Source: Nipponacmea schrenckii (lineage: Eukaryota; Mollusca; Gastropoda; Lottiidae). Taken from it: 64,000 bases of DNA. The notes under the pieces are model-generated. The model did no database searches. It worked only from the letters and a program-made list of their open reading frames with translations, and was not told the origin of the DNA. The translations under genes and the position numbers were made by a program. This document shows, one piece after another, positions 47,080-59,689 of this stretch (the first letter of the stretch is position 1; each line of letters begins with the position of its first letter). Location: positions 15,830,338 to 15,894,337 of the forward strand of contig CM060199.1 in NCBI GenBank assembly GCA_030562195.1, read 5' to 3'.

Positions 47080-49150
47080 TAGGCGTACTCTTTTTAGGCA
47101 CATTGATAGTAGGCACAATGTTAATAAGGAAAACCTGACCACTGGCGGGGGATTTGAGTTTGCCCCTCAAGACGTGTCCCTAAAAAGAGAACAAAGACAG
47201 GTCGTTTTGATCAAATTTTTCCTTCTTTAATTTGGCTTTGGTTGTTGTATTCCTAATAAAATATGTGCCACGCTGAAATTTAGCGCAAACCACTTTGCCT
47301 AATTAGCGCCGTGTCTCTATACTTAAACGTATATGTGCCAACAGTTTTCTTGCCAAGTTCAACGCCATTTGAATCCAATAAACAACTACCTGGTATGTGA
47401 TATAAACATCCACTGGAAGCGAACGTTAGAACATTTTGAAACGTCGCATGATTTGTTCTTACATACAGCTTTGACTGTATATCGAATTTTCAATTGCCCG
47501 ATGACATTTAAAAGACTTCAATTTGAAGCACTGTTTAAACTGTTCACACAGTTCACGAGTTGATATACTATTTCTTCAACTGTGTTACAGAAATCCATGG
47601 GATCGACCCGTATACTCTCACCACTATTGTTTAAATGTTAGTTTTTCAAGGTAAATGGTTACACTCATTTTTCCTGAAAACGTAACAATAAATCATAATA
47701 TCATTATCAAACGAACAGTTTAAGTGACGTTTACATGATTCATTAGGTAAAAGGGTGGTGTGGGGTTGTTATAATAAGAGATCACAGAATTGTTTCAAAA
47801 TCCTTGCGGTAACTAAAAGGACCAATTACAAAACCTCGTTGAATTTGTCAGTTAAAACGAAAAAAAAGTCAGAGACGATATAAAAATTAAAGGTATGTAG
47901 CTCTGATTAAGTACATTTAAATGAATGTTGTGTTGTGAAACTCTCTTGCAATCAGGATTTTTCTTTTTTCTCCGTGAATTGCAGCCTTTTAATAACCTTG
48001 TACTCTAGACAGAGGTCTTCGTGGTTATACAAAACATCCCAAGATTTTCCGCAAGTAGATTGAAACGGTTGTTTATAAATTCAAGACAGAGGTCATGGCG
48101 AAAATTTCCAGGAAATTCCGACTGATGTAATTGGGATTACCGTAAACTGTCTAAACCTATGTCAACATTTTGAAGGTGGTTGCCTAAAATCAAAGTTAAG
48201 AACGTAAAACTGATCAAAATATGTTTCTCTTCAAATTTCAACAAATTTTAAGAAATATGCAGCGATTTTGGTAAATGGAAGGGTTGATTCTCTCAGATTT
48301 GCTCTAGATAGAATGATGGCGATCGATTAAAAATTTATTTTGAATATTTGTTAAATTGATGAATATTAAATTCATTTAGGCCTACTATTTTCGAAGTGTA
48401 AAACCTCAGTCAGTACTATTTTGGATTTGATATTTCAAATTTACATGCAAACAATATGTGCCTTATAGTAAAGAACAATTTGGACCTATATCTAAAATTT
48501 TGTTTAACTTTTTAAATTTATTATTGATTCCCAGATTATTCACCAAAATCTAAAATATAGTTTTAAAGGTCATGGTTCGCCATTTTCGGTGCTTGATTTC
48601 AGAGAAGGCAGGATTTCCTTTACATAAAGCCCAAGCTAGAAATGTTGCTTTCGATTTGTTTAAAGCAATGCCTTAATTAAGAAATGACAAGTTGTATTTA
48701 TTCAAGTCGGTATAATTCGAAAACTAAGAATAGCTGTAAATACTATAACTGATAGCCTAGCTAACAAAAATCAGGTTTATGAGACTAAGGAATGTATCAT
48801 TTGAAATATCAGCGTGCTATATAGCTGGGAACTGTTTACTCAAAATTAAAAAGAATTATCTCCTTATTATCATCCTGATTATCATCTAGAAAATATGGTT
48901 TTGATTTTAAAATTACATGAATATTCACTCCGTATCTTGAAAATCGTATTATCAAATTTTCACCTAAATAATTATCGTAAAGGGGAAAAAAACGTGAATT
49001 ATGTCGTAAATTGTAGACAGAGAGTACATAGTTCCGAATTATGTGTACTTATTAGTATATATTATTGTTACTTTATGCAGTATTTTCAATTGGTCAATGG
49101 TCTAATGTAAAATCCCCGAGCCTGCGTTTCAAAGAACCAAAAATAGCGTT
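47080..49150. other. Long AT-rich spacer; no gene seen
   Basis: No exon with splice signals and coding bias found on either strand. The small ORFs (47333-47563, 48895-49110) have random-looking composition. Confidence 0.45.
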
Positions 49151-49199
49151 AGCCGTCGTTATAGAGCACATTTATAATAGCAGCTAATTTGCTATTATT

Positions 49200-51230
49200 T
49201 GAGGTTGGCAAGAGTTATCAGTAAAAGAATGTTTGAATGTTAATTAAAGTTAACAAATAATCAAAGAACAAGGGCAGACGCGTTTACATGAACATGGGCA
49301 ATAACTTCATGTATATAATTTCAATTACATGTATATTTCAATTGATCTGATTTTCAAAAGGGTTCATCCTTGGGTGATTACAAAGATTACCAAGTTTCGT
49401 CAAAATCCATCAAGAAACCAGTTCTATTGTGTTCATAAAGAATTCAAGGACAAGGCAATAAGTCATAATAAATAATTTTCGATTGGTTTGATTTTTCAAT
49501 GAGTTTTATCTTTGAGTAATTACAAACACTCATCAAAATCCACCTAGAAACCATTAATTTATCACGTCCACAAGAATTTAAGAACAAGGGTAATAACTCA
49601 TGGTAAATAATTTTGAATTAAATTTGTATTTAAAGAGGGTGTATCCTTGAGTAATTACAAACATTCACACCAAAATTAATCAAAATCCAGCTTTCTATCG
49701 TGTCCACAAAAAATTCAACAACAAAATCAAACGCGTTTTTAAAAACAAGGGCAATAACTAATATTCAATATTATTGATTCAAAATATACAACAAATAAAC
49801 AACCCACTTTTTTTTAGCTTGTAACCGATACGTTTCTTTATATACCGGTACCTTATAATATGATAACAGATACACCTCTAAAGTGGTAAGCTTTCATCGT
49901 TGACATAACCGAGTATAAGATGAAACTTTAGCGTTTCTTTCCAAGATGATTGAATCGTACATAATATCTTTGATAAATGCTGATATTTATCAACGTATAT
50001 GAAAACAGATATATTATTATTATGTCATGATTTTGTATATTAAAAAATACACAGACACACACAAAAAACACACACACGATACAAAGAAAGATAGCTTGCC
50101 AGGCAAGGTAATATACGCCCACTGGCAGCATTGATTTCGAATAAAAAATATACATATACACATACATCTTTTCTAGGGTGATAAATGTACAATATTACTA
50201 AGTTTCTTTAAAATCTGTCAAGAATTAAACCTAATAACAAGGCAATAACTCCTTATAGATTTTTAGTATGTTTGATTGTTAAAAGGATTCACTCTTGGGT
50301 GATAACAAACAATTTCAACAAAATGCATCAAAATCCGTAAGGAATTGTTTTGGAAAAACAAGCCAAAATCCGTACGTGTTTTAAAGAACAAGTGCAATAA
50401 TTCATATTAAATATTTTGTGATATTTCTTTTCAATAGGGTTCATCCTTGAATGATAATTAAAATTTCAGAAAGTTCGGTCAAAATCTGTAAAGCATTGTG
50501 CCTTCTAACGTGTTTACGAGCTAAAATTGTGATGCTTTTTTCAAAAACAGAGCAATAATTGATATTAAATATTTTTAGAAATTCTGGTTTTCAATAGGGT
50601 TCATCCTTAGGTGATTCCAGTATTTCCACATACTCATGCCAAGTTCCGTTAAAATCAGTCAAGAAATGTGACTTGCAGAGTGTTTATGAGCCAAAAAATC
50701 GAAATCATTTGAAATAACAAGGGCAATCAAATATTATGCGATATTTCTTGTTTTCAAAAGGGTTCATCCTTGAGTGATAATTAACAATTTCAGCAAATTT
50801 TGTCAAAATCTGTAAAGCACTGTGCCTCCAAGAGGGTTTACAAGCTTATTGCCCTTTTTTTTCAAAAAGCGTCAAAAATATTTTTCAATAAGTTTCATCA
50901 CTAGGTGATAACAAATACTCATCCAAGTTACGTCAAAATCGCTCAAGAATTTCGACTTGTAGATTGTTAACAAGGAAAAAAAAAACACATTTTATAAAGC
51001 AAGGGCAATAATTCGTATTATATTTGATTTCCAATAGGGTTCATCCTTTGGTGATATTAAACAATTTCAGCAAGTTTGTCAAAATCGGTCAATAATTGTG
51101 CTTTGTAGAGTGTTTACAAGCCACAAATTGAACGCGTTTTCAAAACAAGGGCAATAACTGATACTAAATATTTTTCGATTTAACTGAATTTCAATAGGGT
51201 ACATCCTTAGGTGATTACAAATACTCATGG
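49200..51230. repeat. Degenerate array of a dispersed repeat, unit about 180 bp
   Basis: The recurring core is AATAGGGTTCATCCTTAGGT, then GATTACAAATACTCATGCC, a GTCAAAATC-AAGAATTGTG block, GTAGAGTGTTTACAAGCC and AAAACAAGGGCAATAACTGA. Starts of the GGGTTCATCC block fall near 49360, 50440, 50600, 50762, 50887, 51037 and 51197. Copies are 10-30% diverged by eye. A CA-rich simple tract sits at 50050-50080. Confidence 0.85.
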
Positions 51231-51547
51231 GCAGTGTGATATATTATATTATTGTTTCCACTGTAAAAGGGGATGAGAGGGTGTCCTGGATTATAAATCT
51301 AGTGCTGACTGTGCATGCATGTTTGAACTGGACAGCTTGCATCGAGCTACGCCAACCAATAGCCTGCATGTTGGGCATCCAGGGTTCAGGTCGTGTTATA
51401 AGAGAGCCTGTCAAGCCTGGCCGGGAGTCAGAACAGAGGAGGATTCGCCGCCACCAATCCCCGATATTTCTCTCTCACTACCTTTAAGAAGATCTATACC
51501 TTATATAACAATGTAAAACACAACGTGAAGTCATTTAAACATCTAGA

Positions 51548-51890
51548 AGTATAACATATAAATGAATAACGAAAAAAAAAACGAATAACTAAAACAAATA
51601 ACGAAAAACGAATACCCCCCTCTTGGTGCTTACAAAAGAAACGAATAACGAAAAACGAAACACGAAAAACAAATAACGAAAAACGAATAATAAATAACGA
51701 TTACGAATAGAGAATATCCCTCTCTTTGTGGGTGCTTACAAAAGAACGATTAACAAATATCATAGCCTCTGTTTCTTCTTATAAATCCCAATTTCTAAGG
51801 TCAAAGTCATTTAAACATCTAGAAGTGCTACAATAACTAAAAACGAAAAGCGAAAAACGAATAACGAAAAACGAATAACGACAAGCAAGA
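51548..51890. repeat. AACGAAT/AACGAAA simple-repeat tracts
   Basis: Tracts of GAATAACGAAAAACGAATAA at 51558-51712 and 51835-51890, with the segment CCCTCTTTGTGGGTGCTTAC (and a near copy at 51618-51640) in between. They split the repeat array 49.2-53.0 kb in two. Confidence 0.8.
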
Positions 51891-52139
51891 TACGCCCACT
51901 TTAAAATAGAGTTTTTGCCTGTGTTAAAACGGAAAATATAAGATTATTTAGATCTAATCCAAGTTCTCGTCATTACACCAAATTTCATTAAAATCAGATG
52001 AAAACTGTTTTGTCTATCGCAATCACAAGCCGCGTTTGACTAAGTCAAGTGCAGTAACTCAAATGGATTTATGTGGTGTGGTTTATCTGGCCATTTACCA
52101 TTTATCTGGGGGGGAGGGGGTCAATCCAGAAAAGATAGC

Positions 52140-53000
52140 TTGCCAGGTCAGTAATATGCGAAATCAGTCAAGAATTATACCTAATAACAAGGCAATAATT
52201 CATTAAAGATTTTCAGTATTTTTGATTGTTAAAAGGATTCACTCTTTGGTGATAAACAATTTCAACAAAATTCATCAAAATCCGTAAGGAATTGTTTTGG
52301 AAAAGCAAGCCAAAAACCGAACCGGTTTTAAAGAACAAAGGCAATAATTCATATTAAATATTTTGTGATATTTCTTTTCAATAGGGTTCATCCTTGAATG
52401 TAATTAAAAATTTCAGCAAGTTCGGCCAAAATCTGTAAAGCATTGTGCCTTCACAAATGTTTACGAGCTAAAATTTTGACGCTTTTTTCAAAAACAAAGC
52501 AATAACTGATATCAATTATTTTAAGATTTACCTGATTTTCAATAGGGTTCATCCTTAGGTGATTCCACATACTCATGCCAAGTCAAGAAATGTGACTTGC
52601 AGAGTGTTTATGAGCAAATAATCGAAATCACTTGAAAGAACAAGGGCAATCAAATATTATGTGATATTTCTTGTTTTAATAGGGTTCATCCATGAGTGAT
52701 AATTAACAAATCATTATGCCTTCTAGATGGTTTACAAGCTAAAAATTTGGATGCCTTTTCAAAAACAAGGGTAATAACTAACACTAAATTTTTTAATTTC
52801 AATAGGGTTCATCATTAGGTGATTACAAATACTCATGCCAAGTTACGTCAAAATCGCTCAAGAATTGTGACTTGTAAAGTGTTTACAAGGAAAAAATCGA
52901 ACACATTTTATAAAGCAAGGGTAATAATTCGTATTAAATATTTTTCGAGTTAACTGAATTTCAATAGGGTTAATCCTTAGGTGAATACAAATACTGAGTT
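52140..53000. repeat. Second block of the roughly 180-bp repeat array
   Basis: The same core as the 49.2-51.2 kb block (AATAGGGTTCATCCTTAGGT near 52540, with others near 52390, 52680, 52805 and 52965). The start AATCAGTCAAGAATTATACC followed by TAATAACAAGGCAATAA repeats the stretch near 50213-50250 almost exactly, so this block looks like a duplicate of the first. Confidence 0.85.
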
Positions 53001-53009
53001 GTGCGAAAA

Positions 53010-53970
53010 GCACCTAAACTGATTCGCATCTACACTTATTGGGTGTGTATGGTGTCAAGCTCTTTGAGATAGGATGGACGAGTTGAACCATAACCTAGGA
53101 ACCCATAATTGAGCTTAGATCAAACCAAAGCTCGATATAATCGGAGGAAGATCTTACGATCAGCTCCCCAGTCAGTGTTGGATAAGACTCTCAATATGTT
53201 GAGGGCTTTCAGATATTTAGTTTTAAGGATTTTAATGTGTGGACGGAAGGATAACTTGCTGTCAAAAGTTAGACCGAGGAATTTAAATTCCTGCACAATA
53301 GGAACGACAGTATTGTCAAAACGTAGCACTAGGCTAAGGTGCAAACCTCTTCGTTTACAAAAATGCATGCAGACGGTCTTGGATTTGGAAACGAAATCCG
53401 TCAGTTGCCCATTGCTGTAGATTGTTTAAGCAAAGCTTCAACTGTCGCTCGATCGTCTGCTTGCTTTTAAAACCATAACACATCTGAAAGTCATCGACAT
53501 ACAGAGAGCCATCACCCCCCCCCCCCACCCGGTCTACGACAGGACGTGATGGAATTTATTTTGATGGAAAAAAGGATAACCGATAATATGCTACCCTGTC
53601 GAACTCCTTATCCTGAAGAAAAGGATCTGAAAAAAAGTCGTACCTTGAACGTCTTATTATGTAGGAAATTGCAGATAAATAATTGCAATCTTCCTCAAAG
53701 ACCGAAGTCAAAGAGATCGCGAAGAATGTCATATCTCTAAGTAGTGTTATATGCCTTCTCCAATTCAACAAATATGGCTAATAAATGATATTTTGGATGA
53801 TGGCGTCCCTGACGAAAGATTCAAATCTAACGAGATGATCAAAAGTGTTCCTTTGGGACCGAAATCCTCATTGCAATAAGGCGGTAATTAGAAGGGTTCG
53901 TGGGATCCTTACCAGGTTTAGGGATGGGAATAATGATAGCAACCCTCCACGAAGGAGGAGAGACATCATC
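53010..53970 (-). mobile_element. Decayed LINE fragment (Jockey-type RT)
   Basis: Minus-strand reading, 5' to 3': degenerate RT around 53700-53560, a YVDDF catalytic box with its flanking GSLYVDDFQMCYGFKSK (about 53508-53458), then the thumb segment (53368-53120) with LHLSLVLRFDNTVVPIVQEF and KFLGLTFDSKLSFRPHIK, NTDWGADRKIFLRLYRALV. That thumb pattern is typical of Jockey-group LINEs common in invertebrates. A C-run at 53515-53525 and several frameshifts mark it as dead. Confidence 0.82.
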
Positions 53971-53974
53971 CCAA

Positions 53975-55415
53975 ATCTGGTTAAATATATATTATTATTA
54001 TGCTGGCGGGCGACGTATTTTAATTTTTACTTTTTTTAACAACAAAAAAAAAAAAAAAGGTTTGAAGCGGAAGGTTTTTCCCTGCGCGGCGGTGCCTGAC
54101 AACCAAGACACTTTAATTTTTGAGCTAATTAGTGGTGTTTTGTGCCTACGTAATGAAAGTAAAATGAATTTAAAAACAAGGTGAAAGTAAAATCAAAATT
54201 TAAATTTTAAGAAAGAAGTATTTCCGTTTATCAGAAAAAATGAAACCGCTATCGGCCACCATACAACTCTAAACAATTGATGAAAATATTTGTAATAATA
54301 TGCTATAAATTGTTGTTGGTAAATCTGTGTTTTAATCACTCATTTTAAAAGAAATTCAGACTGTGCTAATTAAGCAGAGTTTTTTGTTTTTCTTTGTCTC
54401 GATATCAGTTTCCATAACAATTATCCCATTTTCGAATACATATTGTTCTCATATACACCGTTAAAATGTTTTTATTGTAGACCAAGAAAAACTCACAGAT
54501 TTTATCTTGTCAGATTTTTACATGACACAAATGCTAAACGGAAATCGATGTACAGACGTAGGATACAACAAACAGTTCATGTGTTGTCTAAGAAGATTAG
54601 GGAATGGTTAATTTATCCGACATATATAACACACAAACAATTTACTAAGACTGACTCTGCAAAAACCGATACGCTGTCTTATCCACAATGTCAGTGTCTC
54701 TCCTTTTTAAGTCTACATGTATTCAGCAGAACATTTAAAGGTATATGACGCCAATGATACCCATACAAATCAAAACTTCTTGAAGTGTTTGCTGAGGAAC
54801 TTAAAAGGACAGTTGCTAAATCACTCCAACCTTTTCGTGTGGTCATATATATTAGTTTTTCCCTTATCTACGCCTCCATTGAAGCTTTCTTTGGAACAAC
54901 TCAGATAGATATTTAATTGATACTTATCAAAGCTGCGGTAACAAAAGCATTCTACATTCAACTCTTCCAATAATATATTATTATCAAAAAGCTTTTAGGT
55001 CATGTCGGTCGTCACAGAAAGCGCCATTTTATTTTGTTAAATCTTGTTCGACTGTTATATTGTGTAACCATCAATCAAGTAGATCACTGGTTCTCAACCG
55101 GGAGGAATCAATTAGAAGTATTGGGGAGGAAAAATGACCAGAGGAGGAAATAGGGAGGAACGCGGTAAATGGGGAGGAAAATAAGTTGTTAAGCAAAGTT
55201 ACATCATTAGTGATAATTTTGAATTCAAATTTCCAATCCATCCGTGCGTTTGCACGTGTTTTGTGTGAACATTCTCGGAAAACATGTGGTCGTGGTTGTC
55301 ACATTATAACGCCCATGACCACGCGTTTTCATAAAAGTTAATTCTTGTTAATGATCAAAAAAAAAAAAGAACACAGATTACAGTTTAAACTCTCTATAGC
55401 TAGCGAGAATATCTT
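53975..55415. other. No confident gene; one Lys/Arg-rich ORF of unknown status
   Basis: The plus-strand stretch 54482-54748 encodes a basic segment (KRKSMYRRRIQQTVHVLSKK) after an AG, which might be a decayed exon related to the following coding relic. Nothing else is recognisable. Confidence 0.25.
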
Positions 55416-55422
55416 GAAACCA

Positions 55423-56485
55423 TGACATCCTTAGGTACGAAAAAGCTACGTTTATACGATGTTGACAAAAACAGTGGAATTTTCATGGTTAGTACTTGCA
55501 AAGGATCCCGAAGTATTGAAGTGCTTTGGTCCCACTTGTTCAGCTACAATGAATGCTAAAAACAGGATACCAGATGAGCATACCATAGATGATAACATCT
55601 ACAATGTTGAAACAGAATCAGAAGAAGACATAAACACAGGCTCTACTGAGAATGCAGCCATGATTATAAAAGAATTTCATTAGGATGAATCAATCACAAG
55701 ATTCCATCCGATGTAATACCATACTTGAAAGATGACCCCTGTGACATAGACTTCTTCTCTGCAACACATTGGGAAAAGTATTACATACATCATACCCAAA
55801 AAATATTTTTAAAGCTTATTTGTATTTTGAAGCTCTTACAGACCATGATTATGCCTTTGATTGTGTCAGGTGTGGAAGATATCCTTCTATTTTAGTTCTT
55901 CATGCAAATAGAAAACTTGATTTCCAATTAAAGGTGAGTAGCGAGTCTTTTCATTTATCGTAAGTTAGGTTTAATTTTACCCATGTAGGTATCTGGATCA
56001 TGGAAATAGAATATTATACAATTTCCATGATCCAAATCTGACATATTCAAAAGACCCATTAGAAGATATCGCTGAAGATGTGAATGTGTTGGCCTTCTGG
56101 GAGCAAATAAAACTTGCAGAAAAAAAATCGCTCTACCCTTTCTACTGCAAATTTATTTTTAATTTTGTAATGATTTCTAATTTTTTTTTCTTTTCACTGT
56201 GATAATTTATGTAATAGGTTGATAGATTTCTTTTTATGTTGTTGATGGGTTTTGATTAGCAATATATCTTAATGAATTTTTAGGCTTAGAAAAACCTTAT
56301 AACAAGGACATTCAGAACAAAGGCTGGTCTCAGTGGTTTTCTCCAGATAGTACAATTTCTTATGTCATCAATACCGAATACAAGAAATTATCCAAAGTAA
56401 AAGAACCGATTGAATTAGATGAACTAGGTAAGTCATTATCAGACGAATATATTGTGGGCAGATCAGGTATGTATATTTGTTGAAC
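55423..56485 (+). pseudogene. Frameshifted coding relic with Cys motif, possibly HMGXB3-like
   Basis: Four stretches read as protein but in different frames: an acidic piece 55459-55683 (PDEHTIDDNIYNVETES); DVIPYLKDDPCDIDFF with FSATHWEKYY (about 55700-55787); FEALTDHDYAFDCVRCGRYP (about 55828-55890), ending at a GTGAGT donor near 55934; a segment after an AG at about 55988 with DPLEDIAEDVNVLAFWEQIK; and GWSQWFSPDSTISYVINTEY (about 56322-56385), ending at GTAAGT. The donors and acceptors look genuine, but at least one frameshift near 55790 breaks it. From memory this resembles a multi-copy invertebrate family annotated as HMGXB3-like; that naming is weak. Confidence 0.35.
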
Positions 56486-56489
56486 AAGA

Positions 56490-56930
56490 AACTACATTTT
56501 TTTTTCAATGGAATTGAACTAGATTACAATCTGAAATAAATACATTAAGACTGGGTGTCATAGGACAATCTATTCACGATAATTCACTACATGCATTTTA
56601 TCATTTCTCCTACAAAATGACGTCTAATTCACCTTGTGTAGTAACTGTGTCCACGTGCATGCATAGCATTATTTCAAACCAAACCGCATTGTTCTCCTGA
56701 TGAGTGGTTGCGAATCTACTACGAAACATACTGTTGAGAAAAATTAATGTTTATGTGAGATTGTTCATTTTCTAATCATCTATAAAGCTCCGTGGACGTG
56801 CACGTAGAGCACTCATGAAATAAATCCAGGATAATCTTCAAATTTCATATCATTATATATATACAAACAATAACGAGTGAATCCATGTTTAAGGCAAAAA
56901 TGGTTTTAAAAATAGCAATTTGTTTCGGAG
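56490..56930. other. No gene seen
   Basis: AT-rich spacer between the coding relic and the following tandem repeat. Confidence 0.4.
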
Positions 56931-56934
56931 TATC

Positions 56935-57395
56935 TAAAGTATTATTCACTGAGTGGACTTAATGCTACCCGATAAGGTAGTTCCGGTACTTGATTTGTAT
57001 CCAATAACTGGGTCTGAAATATATAGTCAACACCCCAAGGAGTCAATGCTACCCAGTTATAGAGCAATATACATGTAGGCTATACTTTTTTGTGTTTTAA
57101 CCCATAAATTAACCAATTAACAAACAAAAACCTAGTGGTAATATTCCTTTAACGAGTTGACTAAGTGCTAAATAAGTTAGTTATTAATATGTACCGGAAA
57201 GTGATACCTAATAATTGTGTCTGAAATATCTACCCAATTATATGTGGACTATATGCTACCCAGTAAGTAAATTCTTGATATCTACCCAACAACTAAGTCC
57301 GGAAGTGTATATACTCAACATTCCAAGGGCTCAATGATACCCAATAAATGGGTCCCAAATATACCCATTACCACAAAGATTGAATGATACCAAAT
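56935..57395. repeat. Degenerate tandem repeat, unit about 60-80 bp
   Basis: Recurring phrases AATGCTACCCAGTTATAG, TACCCAATAAATGGGTC and GTCTGAAATATATAGTCAAC in about six diverged units (for example near 56960, 57045, 57180, 57250, 57335, 57385). Confidence 0.65.
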
Positions 57396-57409
57396 AGGTT
57401 GATTTATGA

Positions 57410-57779
57410 AATGAATGGAGTTTTACGTTCTACTTTTCTGCACCTTATGGGCTAACGAAGACGGCCAACGCCATGCAGTGTGCTATGAGGGAAATTTTGC
57501 CAGGACAGCGGCATTAGCCTGCTCTTTTTCGATTTCCTACTGTCGAGGGATCTTTAACGTGCACAGCCTGTAGCACACGGGGCCTCGGTTTATTGTCCCA
57601 TCCGAACGACTAGACGCTTTTTCCATGTCAGTCCCTCCGACCTGCATCACTGACAAGGGGAAAACGGGCTGAAAAATCCGAAGGTTAATCTCGGCCTTTG
57701 CCGGGATTGAACCCGGGACCTTCAGGTTAGTGAGCAAGCGTCTAACCCACTGAGCCATCACGGCTCCCAAAGAACAATC
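57410..57779 (-). mobile_element. tRNA-derived SINE, complete, with 12-bp target duplication
   Basis: On the minus strand the element starts near GGGAGCCGTGATGGCTCAGT, giving an A box (TGGCTCAGTGGGTTAGACGC) and a B box (GGGTTCAATCCCGG). The body carries a conserved block with CGAGGGATCTTTAACGTGCA on plus. Identical GTTGATTTATGA repeats at 57398-57409 and 57780-57791 flank it, the mark of LINE-driven insertion. The minus-strand ORF 57537-57770 is only this SINE. Confidence 0.88.
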
Positions 57780-57999
57780 GTTGATTTATGATATAATATA
57801 CTTAATATCCTGTTTACAATACAATACTGTAATTGAATTTGAAATTTGTGACCTTTTTCATTTATTAGGTATAAAGTGCCTTTAATCCACGTGTGCGTTT
57901 ATTTTAGACTTGTGTACTCGGTTAATGTCCGTTTGCAAGAATAGAATTTAGTTACCAAATAAGGACGTGATGTACCCAGGATTATGACCAAATGTAGTT

Positions 58000-58425
58000 A
58001 GTTCCGTCTGTCCGTCCACAATTGTGGACACCACAGAGAGCTGGTTTCTTGATGGATTTTGAAAAAACTTGGTGTGAGATTTTTTATTCACCCAAGGATG
58101 AACCCTATTAAATATCAGACCAATCGAAAAATATTAAATGAGTCATTGCCCTTGTTCTGGAAAACTGGTTTGCCTCTGTTCCTGAATTCTTTGTGGACAC
58201 GATAGAGAGCTTATTTCTAGATGGATTTTGACGAAACTTGTCGTTGGATAAGCCTTATTGAAAGACAGGCCAATCTAAAATAATTTACTAGTGATTGCCG
58301 TTGTTGACCTGGTTTATTGATGGATATTGATGAAAATTATTGTTAGTTTTCATAATCAACCAAGGATGAACTTTAATTAAAAAATTTTCATTTTTTGTGG
58401 GCGTATTACGATGGCCATCGCTATT
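58000..58425. repeat. Inverted copies of the 49-53 kb dispersed repeat
   Basis: ACAGAGAGCTGGTTTCTTGA near 58033, ACCCAAGGATGAACCCTATT near 58093 and a second diverged copy from about 58190 are the reverse complement of the AATAGGGTTCATCCTTAGGT units at 49-53 kb. The copy ends in GTGGGCGTATTACGATGGCC, the inverse of the GTAATATACGCCCAC segment near 50110. Confidence 0.75.
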
Positions 58426-59685
58426 TTTTTTTATAGAAGGTATCATAAGGTTTTCTTATCAAAGAATATGAAATCCGAGATGGATATTTTCGCTAATACA
58501 TGCAATGCAATTACGAATGATGTATACATATGCATGTTTATTGAGACAATTTAAAATATTATGGTATCATCGAATGCGTGTTTTATATGCCAACAATTAA
58601 GACAGCGAAGCACGGTGACATTCATCCACCAACAGTTTTGATTGCAAGTTCAAATCATTGTTTGTTGTCCCTTCACATTTGGTTCATTTCTATTTTATAG
58701 AGAAATTTTAAGCAGACACGATAAATATCAAAAGATTCCATATATTAAAGAAATACATAAATAGTTTACATGCATGCCAAAGTACGGTAGAGACAATATC
58801 TTAGAATAAACGATTTTAGCACTATAAATAAATTTGTCTGTTTTGTTAACTTGTTATTCTTCGTCGGACAAAGTGTGTGCATATACCTATCAATGCAGGA
58901 CTTTAAAAAAAATGCGATGTAAATAAATAAATTAATTTATTTGTTGGATGTAATTATGAATCGAACCCAGACGTGCACAAACAGTCTACAGTTTATATAA
59001 TAGCACTTCGGACTAAACTTAAGGTATCTGTCTACATAAAAACAACAGTTAATCTCTATCTAAATGCCTTAAATTGGACATTAATGTGCCTGACTGTAAA
59101 TTAACCATAATTTATAAATTGTACCCTAATGCGCACATGTGTAATTTGTTACACCTCCTCAATTGACATGCAACCTTGAGATATATTAAGGACGGTTAAT
59201 ATCAATGTGGAGCAAACTTACCATTAGTATAGTAATAGCAACTGTGTATAATAATGTCTGCTATTATAAAGTCAATTTACTGGAACTCCTTTAACTAATA
59301 CTTCATTACTCATATAGACCACTTGTAACATTGATCTTAGAAATGGTTTACTAGAATTTTAGAACACTGCTGATTCAATGGATTCTTGTTTTTTTTTGTT
59401 TTGCTCACTTAGCTTTGAATAAACAAGGAGTAAATGGTTTAGAGCTATCATTGTTCAAAACCTTGGCCGTATTTGGTTTTGAGCAAAGATCGTTAATTGG
59501 TCAAAATCTCAATTTTCAGAAATAATTTTTTTTTCCGTAGGTCGAACAATTGTTTATTTCAATTCATGAATACCATGTACCAAAACCTTCAGAAATGCGT
59601 CCCTTGACTTATCTGAATCTTTTAACTAGAAAAATCCTACCATTAATTGTTCTACCTGTACGCAAAAACTATTTTAAAAACTTAC
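58426..59685. other. No gene seen
   Basis: AT-rich. A B-box-like GGGTTCGATTC on the minus strand near 58970 hints at another tRNA-SINE relic, but its A box is not clear. Confidence 0.35.
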
Positions 59686-59689
59686 GTAA

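Noticed and set aside
57537..57770. Minus-strand ORF of 77 codons (MGAVMAQWVRR...)
   Set aside because: It is the SINE head and body read as protein.
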